64,000 bases of DNA from positions 47,798 through 111,797 of the forward strand of contig JACPWG010000035.1 of the NCBI GenBank assembly GCA_016197205.1, given 5' to 3'. The notes beneath the pieces were generated by a model that ran no database searches, had not been told where the DNA came from, and saw nothing but the letters and a program-made list of their open reading frames with translations. This stretch comes from Planctomycetota bacterium. GTDB taxonomy: Bacteria; Planctomycetota; MHYJ01; WSZJ01; JACPWG01. Shown here piece after piece: positions 43,177 through 51,067 of the stretch (its first letter is position 1; the number at the start of each line of letters is the position of its first letter). The position numbers and the translations under genes are program-made.

Positions 43177-45843
43177 ATGCCCCGACTCTTCCTGATCGAT
43201 GGAAGCGGCTACGTCCACCGCGCCTTTCACGCCGTGACCGGTCTCACGAACGACCAGGGGCTCCCGACGGGCGCGGTCCACGGCTACGGGCAGATGGTCC
43301 TTCGCATCCTCAAGGAGGAGAGGCCGGACTTTCTTGCCGTCGTTTTCGACGAGCCCGGTCCCACCTTCCGCGATGCCATCGACCCCCAGTACAAGGCCAA
43401 CCGTCCCCCGCTCGCGGAGGAACTCTCCGTCCAGTTCCCCTACATCTTTCGCCTGACGGACGCGCTCGGCGTCACGAGGCTGTCGCTGGCGGGCTACGAG
43501 GCGGACGACCTGCTCGCGACCGTCGCCCTCGAGGCGGAGAAGCGCGGGCACGAAGTCGTCGTCGTGACCTCGGACAAGGACCTCACCCAGGTCGTGACCG
43601 AGCGCGTGACGCTGCTCGACACCATGGACAACCGGAGGACGGGCATCCCCGAAGTGAAGGAAAAGTTCGGCGTCGAGCCCTCGCGCGTCCGCGAGGTCCA
43701 GGCCCTCATGGGGGACAGCGTGGACAACGTGCCCGGCGTGCCGGGGGTCGGCGCGAAGACCGCGACCCGCCTCATTCAGGAGCACGGCTCCGTCGAAGAG
43801 CTGCTCGCCCATCTCGACAAGCTGAAACCGGGCAAGGTGCGCTCGAGCCTGGAGGCCCACGCCGAGGACGCGCGTCGCAGCCTCAAGCTGGTCACGCTCT
43901 GCACGCAGGTCCCGCTGGCCTTCGACATCGAGGCGTGGGCGCCGCGCCCACCGGACGCGACGACCCTTCGCCCCCTCGTCGACGAACTGGGGCTCACCCG
44001 GCTCGCCCGTGAGCTGCTGCCGCCGCCGCCGTCCGCGGTTTCCTACCAGGACTACCACGCCATCCTTACCGAGGAGGACTTCGAGCGCATGCTCGAGCGC
44101 CTCCGCCGCGCGTCGGCGGTCGCCGTGGACACGGAGACGACTTCGAAGGAGCCTGTGCAGGCGGACCTCGTCGGCATCAGCCTCTCCTTCAAAAAGCACG
44201 AATCCTTCTACATCCCGGTCGGCCATCGGTACATCGGCGCCCCGAGCCAGCTCCCGCTGGAGCGGGTCCTCGCGGGGCTGAAGCCGATCCTGGAGAATCC
44301 CGAGGTCACGAAGTTCGGGCAGAACGCGAAGTACGACATGATCGTGTTCGCGAAGTACGGCGTGCGTGTCCGCGGGCTCGAGTGCGACACGATGATCGCC
44401 TCGTACTGCCTGGATCCTTCGCGCAGGTCCCACTCCCTCGCGTCCCTCGCCGAGGACCACCTGAACCACCGGATGATCCTCTTCGAGCACGTGACCGGAA
44501 AAGGGAAGGAGCAGGTCACTTTCGACATGGTGCCGGTGGAGCAGGCCACGACGTACTCCGCGGAGGACGCGGACGTGACTTTCCAGCTCGCGGGCATCCT
44601 GCTCCCGCGCGTGCGGGAGGCTCGGCTCTGGAACCTCTTCGCCGACGTCGAGGTGCCGCTCGTCGAGGTGCTCGTCGCCATGGAGCGCAACGGCGTCCTC
44701 GTGGACGTCGCGTTCCTGCGCCGGCTCGCGGGCGAATTCGACAAGGACCTGCGTGCGCTCGAGGCCGAGTGCCGGTCGCTTGCCGGGGAGGCCTTCAATC
44801 TCGACTCGCCGAAGCAGCTCCAGGTGATCCTCTTCGACAAGCTCGGGCTGACGAAGGGGCGAAAAACAAAGACCGGCTGGAGCACGGACGAGGAGGTCCT
44901 GGCGTCGCTCGCCGCGGAGCACCCGCTGCCCGCGAAGCTGCTCGCGTACCGGTCGCTCGCGAAACTGAAGCACGGGTACGTGGACTCGCTGCCCGAGCTG
45001 GTCTATCCGAAGACGGGGCGGATCCACACGTCCTACAACCAGACCGTCGCGGCCACCGGCCGCTTGTCGTCGAGCGATCCGAACCTGCAGAACATCCCCA
45101 TCCGCACCGAGGAGGGACGGAAGATCCGGCAGGCCTTCGTGCCCGCGCCCGGGTGCCGGTTCGTCTCCGCCGACTATTCGCAAGTGGAGCTGCGCGTGCT
45201 GGCGCACCTGGCCGCGGACGACGCGCTCCTCGCCTCGTTCCGCGAGGGGAAGGACATCCACACGCTGACCGCGATGGAGGTGTTCGGCGCCGCGGCGGAC
45301 TCGGTGACGAGCGAGCAGCGGCGTCAGGCGAAGGCGATCAATTTCGGGATCATCTACGGCATGGGGGCCGCGGGCCTTGCGGCGCAGCTCGGCATCAAGC
45401 GGGAGGCGGCGCAGGAGTACATCGAGGCCTACTTCCGGCGCTACCCGCGCGTGCGCGCCTTCCTGGACGGCGTGGTCGCGGAGGCCCAGCGGACGCGGAC
45501 GGTAACGACCCTGCTGGGGAGGCGCAGGCCGCTGCCGGACATCGCGAGCCAGAACCCGGGCTTGCGCGCGGCCGCGGAGCGGATGGCGGTGAACACGCCG
45601 GTGCAAGGGACCGCGGCGGACCTGATGAAAGTGGCCATGCTCCGGCTGCACCGCGCGCTCGAGGAGAAGGGGCTGCTTTCGAAGATGATCCTCCAGGTGC
45701 ACGACGAGCTGGTGTTCGAGTGTCCGGAGGCGGAGGTCGAGACGTTGAAGAAGCTGGCGCGGGACGAGATGGAGAGCGCCCTGGAGCTGAAGGTGCCGCT
45801 GGTCGTCGATCTGTCGGTCGGCTCGAACTGGGCCGAACTGTAG
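43177..45843 (+). CDS. polA: DNA polymerase I
   Basis: 888-residue family A polymerase with all three domains. 5'-nuclease (1-290): FLIDGSGYVHRAFHA, YEADDLLATVA, VTSDKDLTQ, DSVDNVPGVPGVGAKTA. 3'-5' proofreading exonuclease (about 305-490): AVDTETTS (metal Asp, Glu), FGQNAKYDM and YSAEDADVT, so proofreading should be active. Polymerase (from about 500): ATGRLSSSDPNLQNIPIR, ADYSQVELRVLAH (motif A), RRQAKAINFGIIYGM (motif B), ILQVHDELVFE (motif C). Roles in repair and Okazaki fragment processing. ATG 43177 follows GGAG. Its TAG stop overlaps the ribosome site (AGGAGGG) of the next gene, 11 bp away, so the two are coupled. Confidence 0.96.
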   Translation: MPRLFLIDGSGYVHRAFHAVTGLTNDQGLPTGAVHGYGQMVLRILKEERPDFLAVVFDEPGPTFRDAIDPQYKANRPPLAEELSVQFPYIFRLTDALGVTRLSLAGYEADDLLATVALEAEKRGHEVVVVTSDKDLTQVVTERVTLLDTMDNRRTGIPEVKEKFGVEPSRVREVQALMGDSVDNVPGVPGVGAKTATRLIQEHGSVEELLAHLDKLKPGKVRSSLEAHAEDARRSLKLVTLCTQVPLAFDIEAWAPRPPDATTLRPLVDELGLTRLARELLPPPPSAVSYQDYHAILTEEDFERMLERLRRASAVAVDTETTSKEPVQADLVGISLSFKKHESFYIPVGHRYIGAPSQLPLERVLAGLKPILENPEVTKFGQNAKYDMIVFAKYGVRVRGLECDTMIASYCLDPSRRSHSLASLAEDHLNHRMILFEHVTGKGKEQVTFDMVPVEQATTYSAEDADVTFQLAGILLPRVREARLWNLFADVEVPLVEVLVAMERNGVLVDVAFLRRLAGEFDKDLRALEAECRSLAGEAFNLDSPKQLQVILFDKLGLTKGRKTKTGWSTDEEVLASLAAEHPLPAKLLAYRSLAKLKHGYVDSLPELVYPKTGRIHTSYNQTVAATGRLSSSDPNLQNIPIRTEEGRKIRQAFVPAPGCRFVSADYSQVELRVLAHLAADDALLASFREGKDIHTLTAMEVFGAAADSVTSEQRRQAKAINFGIIYGMGAAGLAAQLGIKREAAQEYIEAYFRRYPRVRAFLDGVVAEAQRTRTVTTLLGRRRPLPDIASQNPGLRAAAERMAVNTPVQGTAADLMKVAMLRLHRALEEKGLLSKMILQVHDELVFECPEAEVETLKKLARDEMESALELKVPLVVDLSVGSNWAEL

Positions 45844-45854
45844 GAGGGCACGGC

Positions 45855-46739
45855 ATGGCGGGGAACGAGTGCGCCGCCCGCGACGCGACCGTGGGGCCGG
45901 CGCGCGCGGAGGACCTGTCCGCGATCCGGGGTCTGCTCGGGGAAGCGGGCTTGCCGATCCCCGGCGCCGGCGATCCGCCGGTGAGCTTCGTGGTGGCGCG
46001 TGGTGCGCACGGCGGCGTCTCGGGCTGCGCGGGCTGGGAGGTGCATGACGGGCGCGCGCTGCTTCGCTCGGTCGCCGTTCGCGCGGCGGAGCGAAGGGGC
46101 GGCGTCGGCGGGCGGCTCGTCGCGGCGGCGCTGGAAGGGCTGCGCGGCGCGGGCGTCCGCGAGGTCTGCCTGGTCACGATGGGCGCGGCGGCTTTCTTCG
46201 CGAGGCAAGGTTTTGCGCCGATCGCCCGGGACGCGGTGCCGGCTTCCCTGCGGCGATCGCCGGAGTTCGACCTGCACTGTTGCGGGCACGGCACGTGGAT
46301 GCTCCGGACGGAAACGGGCGCGGCGGGACCCGGGGGCGCGGTGGCTGCGACGGCTGCCGCTGCCGCGGCCGCGCACGTCCGGCCGCCGGTGCCGCCGGGC
46401 CCGCTCGTCAGCCTCGTGTATCGCGTGAAGCCCGAGCGGCGTGGGGAACTTCTCGCCTTTCTTCGGGACGCGTTCCCGTTCTACGAATCGCCGGGCGGGA
46501 TCCGGATGGCGCTGTACGAGGACGTGGACCAGCCCGGGCGCTTTCTGGAGCTCGTGGCGTACGACGGCGAGCCCGGCTACGCAGCGGACCAGGTGCGGAT
46601 CGAACGCGACCCGGAGTGTCGCGCCCGGTTGGAGGCATGGCGCGGGCTGCTGGACGGCCCGGTCGAGGTGCTGCGAGCGCGGCCGGTGGATCCGGGCGCG
46701 GCGGGGGCGCTGGGCGAGGCGTCGAGAGACGGGGTTTGA
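45855..46739 (+). CDS. GNAT acetyltransferase fused to a monooxygenase-like (ABM) domain
   Basis: 294 residues, coupled to polA. The N-terminal half (about 12-150) is a GNAT like the ArsN2 type: ARAEDLSAIRGLLGEAGLPI, LLRSVAVRAAERRGGVGGRLVAAAL (acetyl-CoA loop in modified form RRGGVGGRL), VCLVTMGAAAFFARQGFAPI. An Ala-rich linker (GAVAATAAAAAAAHVRPPVP) follows. The C-terminal half (about 185-270: VSLVYRVKPERRGELLAFL, ALYEDVDQPGRFLELVAYD) resembles antibiotic-biosynthesis monooxygenase-like ferredoxin folds. Fusion of these two is unusual; substrate unknown. The ribosome site is inside the polA stop. Confidence 0.75.
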   Translation: MAGNECAARDATVGPARAEDLSAIRGLLGEAGLPIPGAGDPPVSFVVARGAHGGVSGCAGWEVHDGRALLRSVAVRAAERRGGVGGRLVAAALEGLRGAGVREVCLVTMGAAAFFARQGFAPIARDAVPASLRRSPEFDLHCCGHGTWMLRTETGAAGPGGAVAATAAAAAAAHVRPPVPPGPLVSLVYRVKPERRGELLAFLRDAFPFYESPGGIRMALYEDVDQPGRFLELVAYDGEPGYAADQVRIERDPECRARLEAWRGLLDGPVEVLRARPVDPGAAGALGEASRDGV

Positions 46740-46854
46740 CGCGGACCGAGCGAATCCGCCGGCCAAGGACGCGCGATGCGCCCGCGCAAGCTGCACTTCA
46801 TGATTTCGTAGGCGGACCAGAGCCACCATCGGTCGTGAAGTCTGCGGGTACGCA

Positions 46855-46930
46855 GTTAGCGCCCGCGCAAAAATAACTGCGCGGATTCGGACCTCGAGGC
46901 TCCTGGAGGCGCGGCCCCCAGGGGCCCCCA
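46855..46930. repeat. Family 5 repeat, inverse copy
   Basis: AGCGCCCGCGCAAAAATAAC followed by TGCGC then CCTCGAGGCTCCTGG matches 37160-37372 in reverse complement. It continues into a GC-only stretch and an 11-C run (46945-46955) directly before the next reading frame. Confidence 0.8.
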
Positions 46931-46984
46931 GCGCCGGCCCGGGGCCCCCCCCCCCTGTGCGCCGACTCCCGGCCGGGCTCGGGC

Positions 46985-47254
46985 GTGCGCGAGTCGGCGC
47001 GCCGATGGCTCGAGGAGGCGCACGGCGACCAGGACCTGGGCGTGGACGAGTCCGGCGAATTCGTGCCTGCCACGATGTTCCCACCGGACGTCGCGGGGAA
47101 TTTGCGCCCATCCATGCGGATGCTCGGCATGAAACCCGCGGACCTGCTGCGCAGCGTGTTCGGAGGCGGCGTGCCGGGCGGTCCGCCTCCGGGGCCTGGC
47201 ATCGACCCGCAAAAGGCGCTTGACCTCCTGGACAAGATGGGGAAGGAAAAATGA
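46985..47254 (+). CDS. Small protein of unknown function, probably 5'-truncated by a repeat
   Basis: The frame reads RESARRWLEEAHGDQDLGVD, then ESGEFVPATMFPPDVAGN and a Pro/Gly-rich GGVPGGPPPGPG, ending KALDLLDKMGKEK. I do not recognise a family. The GTG at 46985 has no ribosome site and the frame stays open upstream into the repeat at 46855-46930 and the C11 run, so the true start was probably lost or the count of Cs is wrong. Its TGA stop overlaps the ATG of the selenoprotein gene (ATGA), which suggests co-translation and a functional link. May be a real short gene or a decaying one. Confidence 0.45.
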   Translation: MRESARRWLEEAHGDQDLGVDESGEFVPATMFPPDVAGNLRPSMRMLGMKPADLLRSVFGGGVPGGPPPGPGIDPQKALDLLDKMGKEK

Positions 47255-47802
47255 GCCGACCGATCGTGCAGCCGCCGTCCGGCGAGTGGGGTGGCGCGGC
47301 ACTGTCCACCGGTGGGACCCTCGGGGAGCTTGCGGCCCGCGACCGCGTGCTCCTCGTGTTCCTGCGCCATTCGGGCTGAGTCTTTTGCAGCGAGGTCCTC
47401 GCGGATCTCGCGCGGCTCCGGTCGGAGCTGGCGAAGCGCGGCGCGCGCGTGGCGCTCGTTCACCAGGCGGACGAGGGCCTGGGGCGCGCCCTGGCGGAGC
47501 AGTACGAAGTCGCGGACTGGCCGTGGATCTCGGACCCGGAGCGGAAACTCTATCGCGCCTTCGGCCTCGAGCATGGGACGCTCGGCCAAGTCCTCGGCGC
47601 GAAGTCGCTCCTGCGGGGGGCGGGCGTGCTCCTGAGCGGCGGTCATTCGCTCCTCCGCAAGCAGGTAGGCAGCCTGAGCCAGATGCCCGGCGCGTTCGTG
47701 CTGGAGAGCGGGCGGGTCACGGCGGAGTACCGGCACGAGAGCGTGGCGGACCGGCCGGACTACCTGGCGCTGCTGGACGGGGCCCGGGCGGGGGCCGCGT
47801 AG
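47251..47802 (+). CDS. Selenoprotein: peroxiredoxin-like AhpC/TSA_2 family (SelU/Prx-like), Sec at codon 43
   Basis: Thioredoxin-fold protein of 183 residues if TGA 47377-47379 is read as selenocysteine. The frame reads LLVFLRHSG-U-VFCSEVLADL; relatives have GCxFC here, so U43-V-F-C46 replaces the CxxC redox pair. Downstream family blocks are all present in the same frame: ARVALVHQADEGLG, WPWISDPERKLYRAFGLEHG, SLSQMPGAFVLESGRVTAEY, RHESVADRPDYLALLDG. A hairpin directly after TGA fits a bacterial SECIS (47388-47403). ATG 47251 follows GGGGAAGGAAAA and overlaps the upstream stop by 4 bp. An ordinary gene finder would split it at TGA, calling only 47449-47802. Likely thiol peroxidase or reductase function. 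Needs selA, selB, selC and selD elsewhere in the genome. In-frame nonsense mutation is the alternative, much less likely. Confidence 0.85.
47388..47403 (+). promoter_or_regulatory. SECIS-like hairpin for selenocysteine insertion
   Basis: Starting 8 nt after the TGA (47377-47379): GCGAG (47390-47394), loop GUC, CUCGC (47398-47402), perfectly paired. The loop G and U are 16 and 17 nt downstream of the TGA, as in the bacterial SECIS rule (loop with a G in the first positions and U, 16-37 nt after UGA; from my knowledge of fdhF-type elements). It codes for CSEVLA at the same time. Confidence 0.75.
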
Positions 47803-47919
47803 AGTGACGGCCGGATCCGGTGCAGGCCGCGTCCCCGAGCCTCCGGAGCGGAGGGGGTACGCCGAGCGGGAGCGGATCCTGGATTTCATTTGCCGGCAAG
47901 GGGCCGCCGATGCCGCGGT

Positions 47920-48798
47920 TCAGTGCGTTCCCAGTCCTGCCCAGGTCGCGATCCGGGCTCCGTCGAGAAGCAGTACGTTCGCGGAGAGCAGGAGCGACAG
48001 GAACCCGAGGCGAACGGACGAGCGCATGGAGGTAAATTCGAGCAGCAAGGCGGGTAGGCTAGGCGCAACGAGGAGGAGGACAACCGGGCACCCGCAGCCG
48101 GAGAGCAGGTGCACGTAGTTCGACGCGAACCCCAGCGATGGAACTGGAACCTCGGCCTGCCGGGCGAGCGGCCCTAGGGACGCGAGGCAGAGCAGCAAGG
48201 CGTTCAGTTCACACATCCCCGCTGTCAGCAGCATGGCGGGGTCTCCTAGCTGTTCGCGCTTCGAGCGCATACCGAAAGCGTGGCGTACAAAAAGGTACGG
48301 GAGCAGCACAGCGAAGGGAACCAGGATACACTCGAATAAGCCCACATGGGCATTGCCGCAAAACGAAGTGTTGAAATACCGATCGTCCTGCACGAGACCT
48401 CCCATCTGGGACCACCAGGTCAGGAACCCGGTTGCGAGCGTCCCCAGACCGTAAAGAGTGCAGGCCGAGCGCAGGGCGGGGCGTTTGTTCAAGCTCTGAA
48501 CGAAGCCTGCCGTCACCACCAACAGCGCGCCCGGGATTGCGAGGCCGGGGTGCCCAGCGAGGAGTCCCGGGAAGAGCAGGCCATCGTAACGCGCCGATCC
48601 GGAGTAGTGTCGGCTTGTCCAGAGGAAGAGGCCGGCGGCCGCGACGATTTGAGGCAACAGCCCCCACCAGAAGGCGCGCGCGACCTCACTCGGTGAAATC
48701 GGCGCATCCAGCATTCCGGGGAGGGCCTGACTCCAGCGAAGGGGCCAGTGGCCGTCCTGAGATGGATGGGGCCGAGGTTGGCGGAGAGGTGCGCTCAC
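47920..48798 (-). CDS. Polytopic membrane protein of unknown function
   Basis: 292 residues with about seven hydrophobic segments: FWWGLLPQIVAAAGLFLWTS (about 43-62), LLFPGLLAGHPGLAIPGALL, LRSACTLYGLGTLATGFLTW, LFECILVPFAVLLPYLFV, MLLTAGMCELNALLLCLASL, LLSGCGCPVVLLLVAPSLPALL, LGFLSLLLSANVLLLDG. No family recognised. The GTG at 48798 has GGAGG close by; an ATG at M29 is another option. Probably the last gene of an operon led by the FHA/AAA+ regulator, 30 bp behind the 48829-49209 gene. Codon use looks less GC-extreme than its neighbours (SGSARYDGLLF region, Lys/Asn-poor), so it may be of different age. Confidence 0.7.
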   Translation of the reverse strand: MSAPLRQPRPHPSQDGHWPLRWSQALPGMLDAPISPSEVARAFWWGLLPQIVAAAGLFLWTSRHYSGSARYDGLLFPGLLAGHPGLAIPGALLVVTAGFVQSLNKRPALRSACTLYGLGTLATGFLTWWSQMGGLVQDDRYFNTSFCGNAHVGLFECILVPFAVLLPYLFVRHAFGMRSKREQLGDPAMLLTAGMCELNALLLCLASLGPLARQAEVPVPSLGFASNYVHLLSGCGCPVVLLLVAPSLPALLLEFTSMRSSVRLGFLSLLLSANVLLLDGARIATWAGLGTH

Positions 48799-48828
48799 GC
48801 TGCCTCCGATGCGAGTCTCCCGATGCTT

Positions 48829-49209
48829 TCACACCGCCCGCAGCGCCGACCGCGGGTTCTCCCCCGCGCGGAGCGAGATCGTCGCGCCCTCCTCGCCGAG
48901 CTCGAGGCATTCGAAGAGATTGCGGACGGCCTGGCCCAGACGATCGTGGCCGAGCCCGCCCGCCTCGATGTCGTCCACGATCAGACGTCCGAGACGCGCG
49001 GCCTCGAGGACGACCCGAGCCGCCTCCGCCGAGGGCGGGTTCTCGCCGTCGCGGCGATACGGCGCGAGCAGTTCGAGCAGCTCCACGGCGCGCGGCGGGA
49101 CGATGGAGTTCGCGGTCTTCTCGGAGAGGTGGTAGGCGATCCGCAGCGCGACCGTACCCGCGTGGGGGAGGTCGAGGGGGATGCGAAAGTGCGGAACGGA
49201 AGGCGGCAT
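48829..49209 (-). CDS. Hypothetical protein
   Basis: 126 residues, soluble, no known domain. PHFRIPLDLPHAGTVALRIAYH opens it, then helical stretches (PRAVELLELLAPYRR, AARVVLEAARLGRLIVDDIE) and acidic ends. It starts 39 bp after the FHA/AAA+ gene stop and ends 30 bp before the membrane protein gene, in the same direction, so it is likely co-expressed. Nothing more can be said. Confidence 0.6.
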   Translation of the reverse strand: MPPSVPHFRIPLDLPHAGTVALRIAYHLSEKTANSIVPPRAVELLELLAPYRRDGENPPSAEAARVVLEAARLGRLIVDDIEAGGLGHDRLGQAVRNLFECLELGEEGATISLRAGENPRSALRAV

Positions 49210-49248
49210 GCGGCCTCCAGCGTTGCGCGCCGCGCTCCACGAGGTCCC

Positions 49249-50613
49249 TCACCTCGTGGGCGGCACCTGGGGCGGGGGGGAGGGCGTGCGTTGCCGGGAA
49301 TCCGGCCCGTCGGGTTCGGTCGGCAGGCCGTACTGGTCGATCTTGGCCTGGAGCGTCTTCGGGTCGGTGCCGAGGATCTGGGCGGCCTGCGTCCGATTGC
49401 CGCCGACGGACTTGAGCCCGCGGCTCACGCACCGCTTCTCCACGTCCCGGAGCAGCAGCAACTCCTTGTCCGCGGACGTGCCCACGAGGAAGCGGACCTC
49501 GAGCGGGAGATCCGTGAGGGCCAGCGTGTCCCCTTCCGCCGAGAGCAGGGCCCGCTCGACGGTGTTGCGCAGTTCGCGCACGTTCGCCGGCCAGTGGTAG
49601 GTGCGGAGCCGGGCGAGGGCGTCTGCGGAAAGGGCCGTCACCCGGGTCGCGAGCCGATTGCGGAAATAGCGGAAAAAATAATCGATGAGGGGCGGGATGT
49701 CTTCCGGACGGTCCCGAAGGGCGGGGATGCGGATCTCGTTCGCGCTGAGGAGGTGGAAGAGGTCGTTCCTGAATTCGCGCGCCTGCACGGCCTTCAGCAG
49801 GTCCCGCCGGGTGGCGACGATCAGCCGGCACTTGGCGTCCAGCACTTCCTGGCCGCCGATTCGCTGGAACTCCCCCTTGTCGAGGACGCGGAAGACCTTT
49901 TGCTGAAGCGGCACGGGCAGCTCGGAGACCTCGTCGAGAAAGAGCGTGCCCTTGCCGGCCATTTCGAGCGCGCCCATCTTGCGGGCGATGGCGTTGGCGA
50001 AGGCGCCGCGCTCGTGGCCGAAAATCTCGCTCTCGAGGGGGCTCTCGCTCAGGGAGGAGCAGTTGACGGTCACGAACGGCGAGTCCCTGCGCGTGCCGTT
50101 CAGGTGGATGGAGCGGGCCACCAGCTCCTTCCCGGTGCCGGGTTCGCCGCTCACGAGCACCGGCGCCTCGCCTGCGGCGCTGCGGGTCACCTGTCGAAGC
50201 ACTTCGTGCATGGGCTTCGAAGTGGCGATGAGATCGAGGCGACGCAGGACCGTGCCTCCGGCCGCCAGGGAGGGCTCCTGTGCGGAGAGTTCGCCCCGGG
50301 CCCGGCCGACCGTCTCCGCCATGGGCGCGTCTTCCATATAGAGGAAGAGCGTATCCCCGATGCGGACCTCGTCGCCGTGGTTCAGGGTGCGATGCTCGAT
50401 GGGGAGGCCGTTCACGCTGGTGCCGTTGCGGCTGCGGTTGTCGATCACCGCGTAGCGCGTGGCCTCGCGCAGGATCTTGGCGTGCGAGCGGGAGATCTTG
50501 TCGTCGATGACCTGGATCGAATTGTCCACGTCCCGGCCGATCGAGACGGAATCCGAGGTGATCTCGAAAATCGCCCCGCGGTTGTAGCCCTCTTTCACGA
50601 TGAGTTTGGGCAC
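49249..50613 (-). CDS. FHA-AAA+-HTH transcription regulator (sigma-54 activator type with altered GAFTGA loop)
   Basis: 454 residues. FHA domain 1-95 binding phosphothreonine (SIGRDVDN, SRSHAKIL, NRSRNGTSVNG). AAA+ domain about 125-370: GEPGTGKELVARSIH (Walker A 156-163), ESPLESEIFGHERGAF, GTLFLDEVSELP (Walker B), RIGG and FRNDLFHLLSANEIRIPALRDR, WPANVRELRNTVERALL. C-terminal Fis-type HTH (about 395-425: GLKSVGGNRTQAAQILGTDPKTL). The loop that touches sigma-54, normally GAFTGA, is GAFANA (203-208), which argues for weak or no sigma-54 contact. The FHA domain fits control by Hanks-type kinases such as the two in this window. ATG 50613; drives two downstream genes in the same direction. Confidence 0.9.
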   Translation of the reverse strand: MPKLIVKEGYNRGAIFEITSDSVSIGRDVDNSIQVIDDKISRSHAKILREATRYAVIDNRSRNGTSVNGLPIEHRTLNHGDEVRIGDTLFLYMEDAPMAETVGRARGELSAQEPSLAAGGTVLRRLDLIATSKPMHEVLRQVTRSAAGEAPVLVSGEPGTGKELVARSIHLNGTRRDSPFVTVNCSSLSESPLESEIFGHERGAFANAIARKMGALEMAGKGTLFLDEVSELPVPLQQKVFRVLDKGEFQRIGGQEVLDAKCRLIVATRRDLLKAVQAREFRNDLFHLLSANEIRIPALRDRPEDIPPLIDYFFRYFRNRLATRVTALSADALARLRTYHWPANVRELRNTVERALLSAEGDTLALTDLPLEVRFLVGTSADKELLLLRDVEKRCVSRGLKSVGGNRTQAAQILGTDPKTLQAKIDQYGLPTEPDGPDSRQRTPSPPPQVPPTR

Positions 50614-50978
50614 TGGTCCCCCCCGAATTCTCGAGTCGGTCTTGCACCCTCGTCCGGTCTCGGCCCGGACGCGCGTCGCCGGCGGTCCCCGGCGGGGCCG
50701 CCAGCCTCTGCGGCCACAGCCCGAATTCTAACACATGCCGAAGAAAAACGAAAGGGTTGACACCGCGTTCACCCCTTGCGCGCGGATTCCCCAGGTTGTA
50801 GACTGCCGTGCTGGGTGGGATCCGGTCCGGCTCCGGAAGCAGGTCGTGCCTGCCCGGAACCCCAGTCGCTGGGCCAGGGCCGCCGCGCGTCCCCGAGCTC
50901 CGACTGCGGTGCATCGGCCTTTCGGGCCTGCCGTTGCGCATCGGCGGGCTCAAAACCGATGCTGTGCAAGGATGCGCT

Positions 50979-51008
50979 GAGACCGCTCCCTGACGGTCGC
51001 GGTTCCGT
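50979..51008. repeat. REP-like unit (CCGCTCCCTGACGGTCGCGG)
   Basis: Copy of the family at 15347 in the 454-bp divergent gap between the FHA/AAA+ gene and the DUF885 gene. The rest of 50614-51067 carries a perfect but partnerless TTGACA (50758) and a TAGAAT (complement near 50724) that could serve the FHA/AAA+ gene; no gene is seen. Confidence 0.75.
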
Positions 51009-51067
51009 GCAGCCTTCGGGGAGCCACACGAGTTCGGCGTCTTTTTTTCTCCCTACAGTCTACCGAG

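Noticed and set aside
42940..45702. 920-codon minus-strand frame opposite polA
   Set aside because: Shadow of the third-position GC pattern in polA; no domain recognisable.
47377..47379. TGA as a nonsense mutation or sequencing error in a pseudogene
   Set aside because: Position matches the redox Cys, the rest of the frame is intact on both sides, and a SECIS-like hairpin follows.
50758..50763. Perfect TTGACA as a plus-strand promoter
   Set aside because: No acceptable -10 at 16-18 bp and no gene close downstream.
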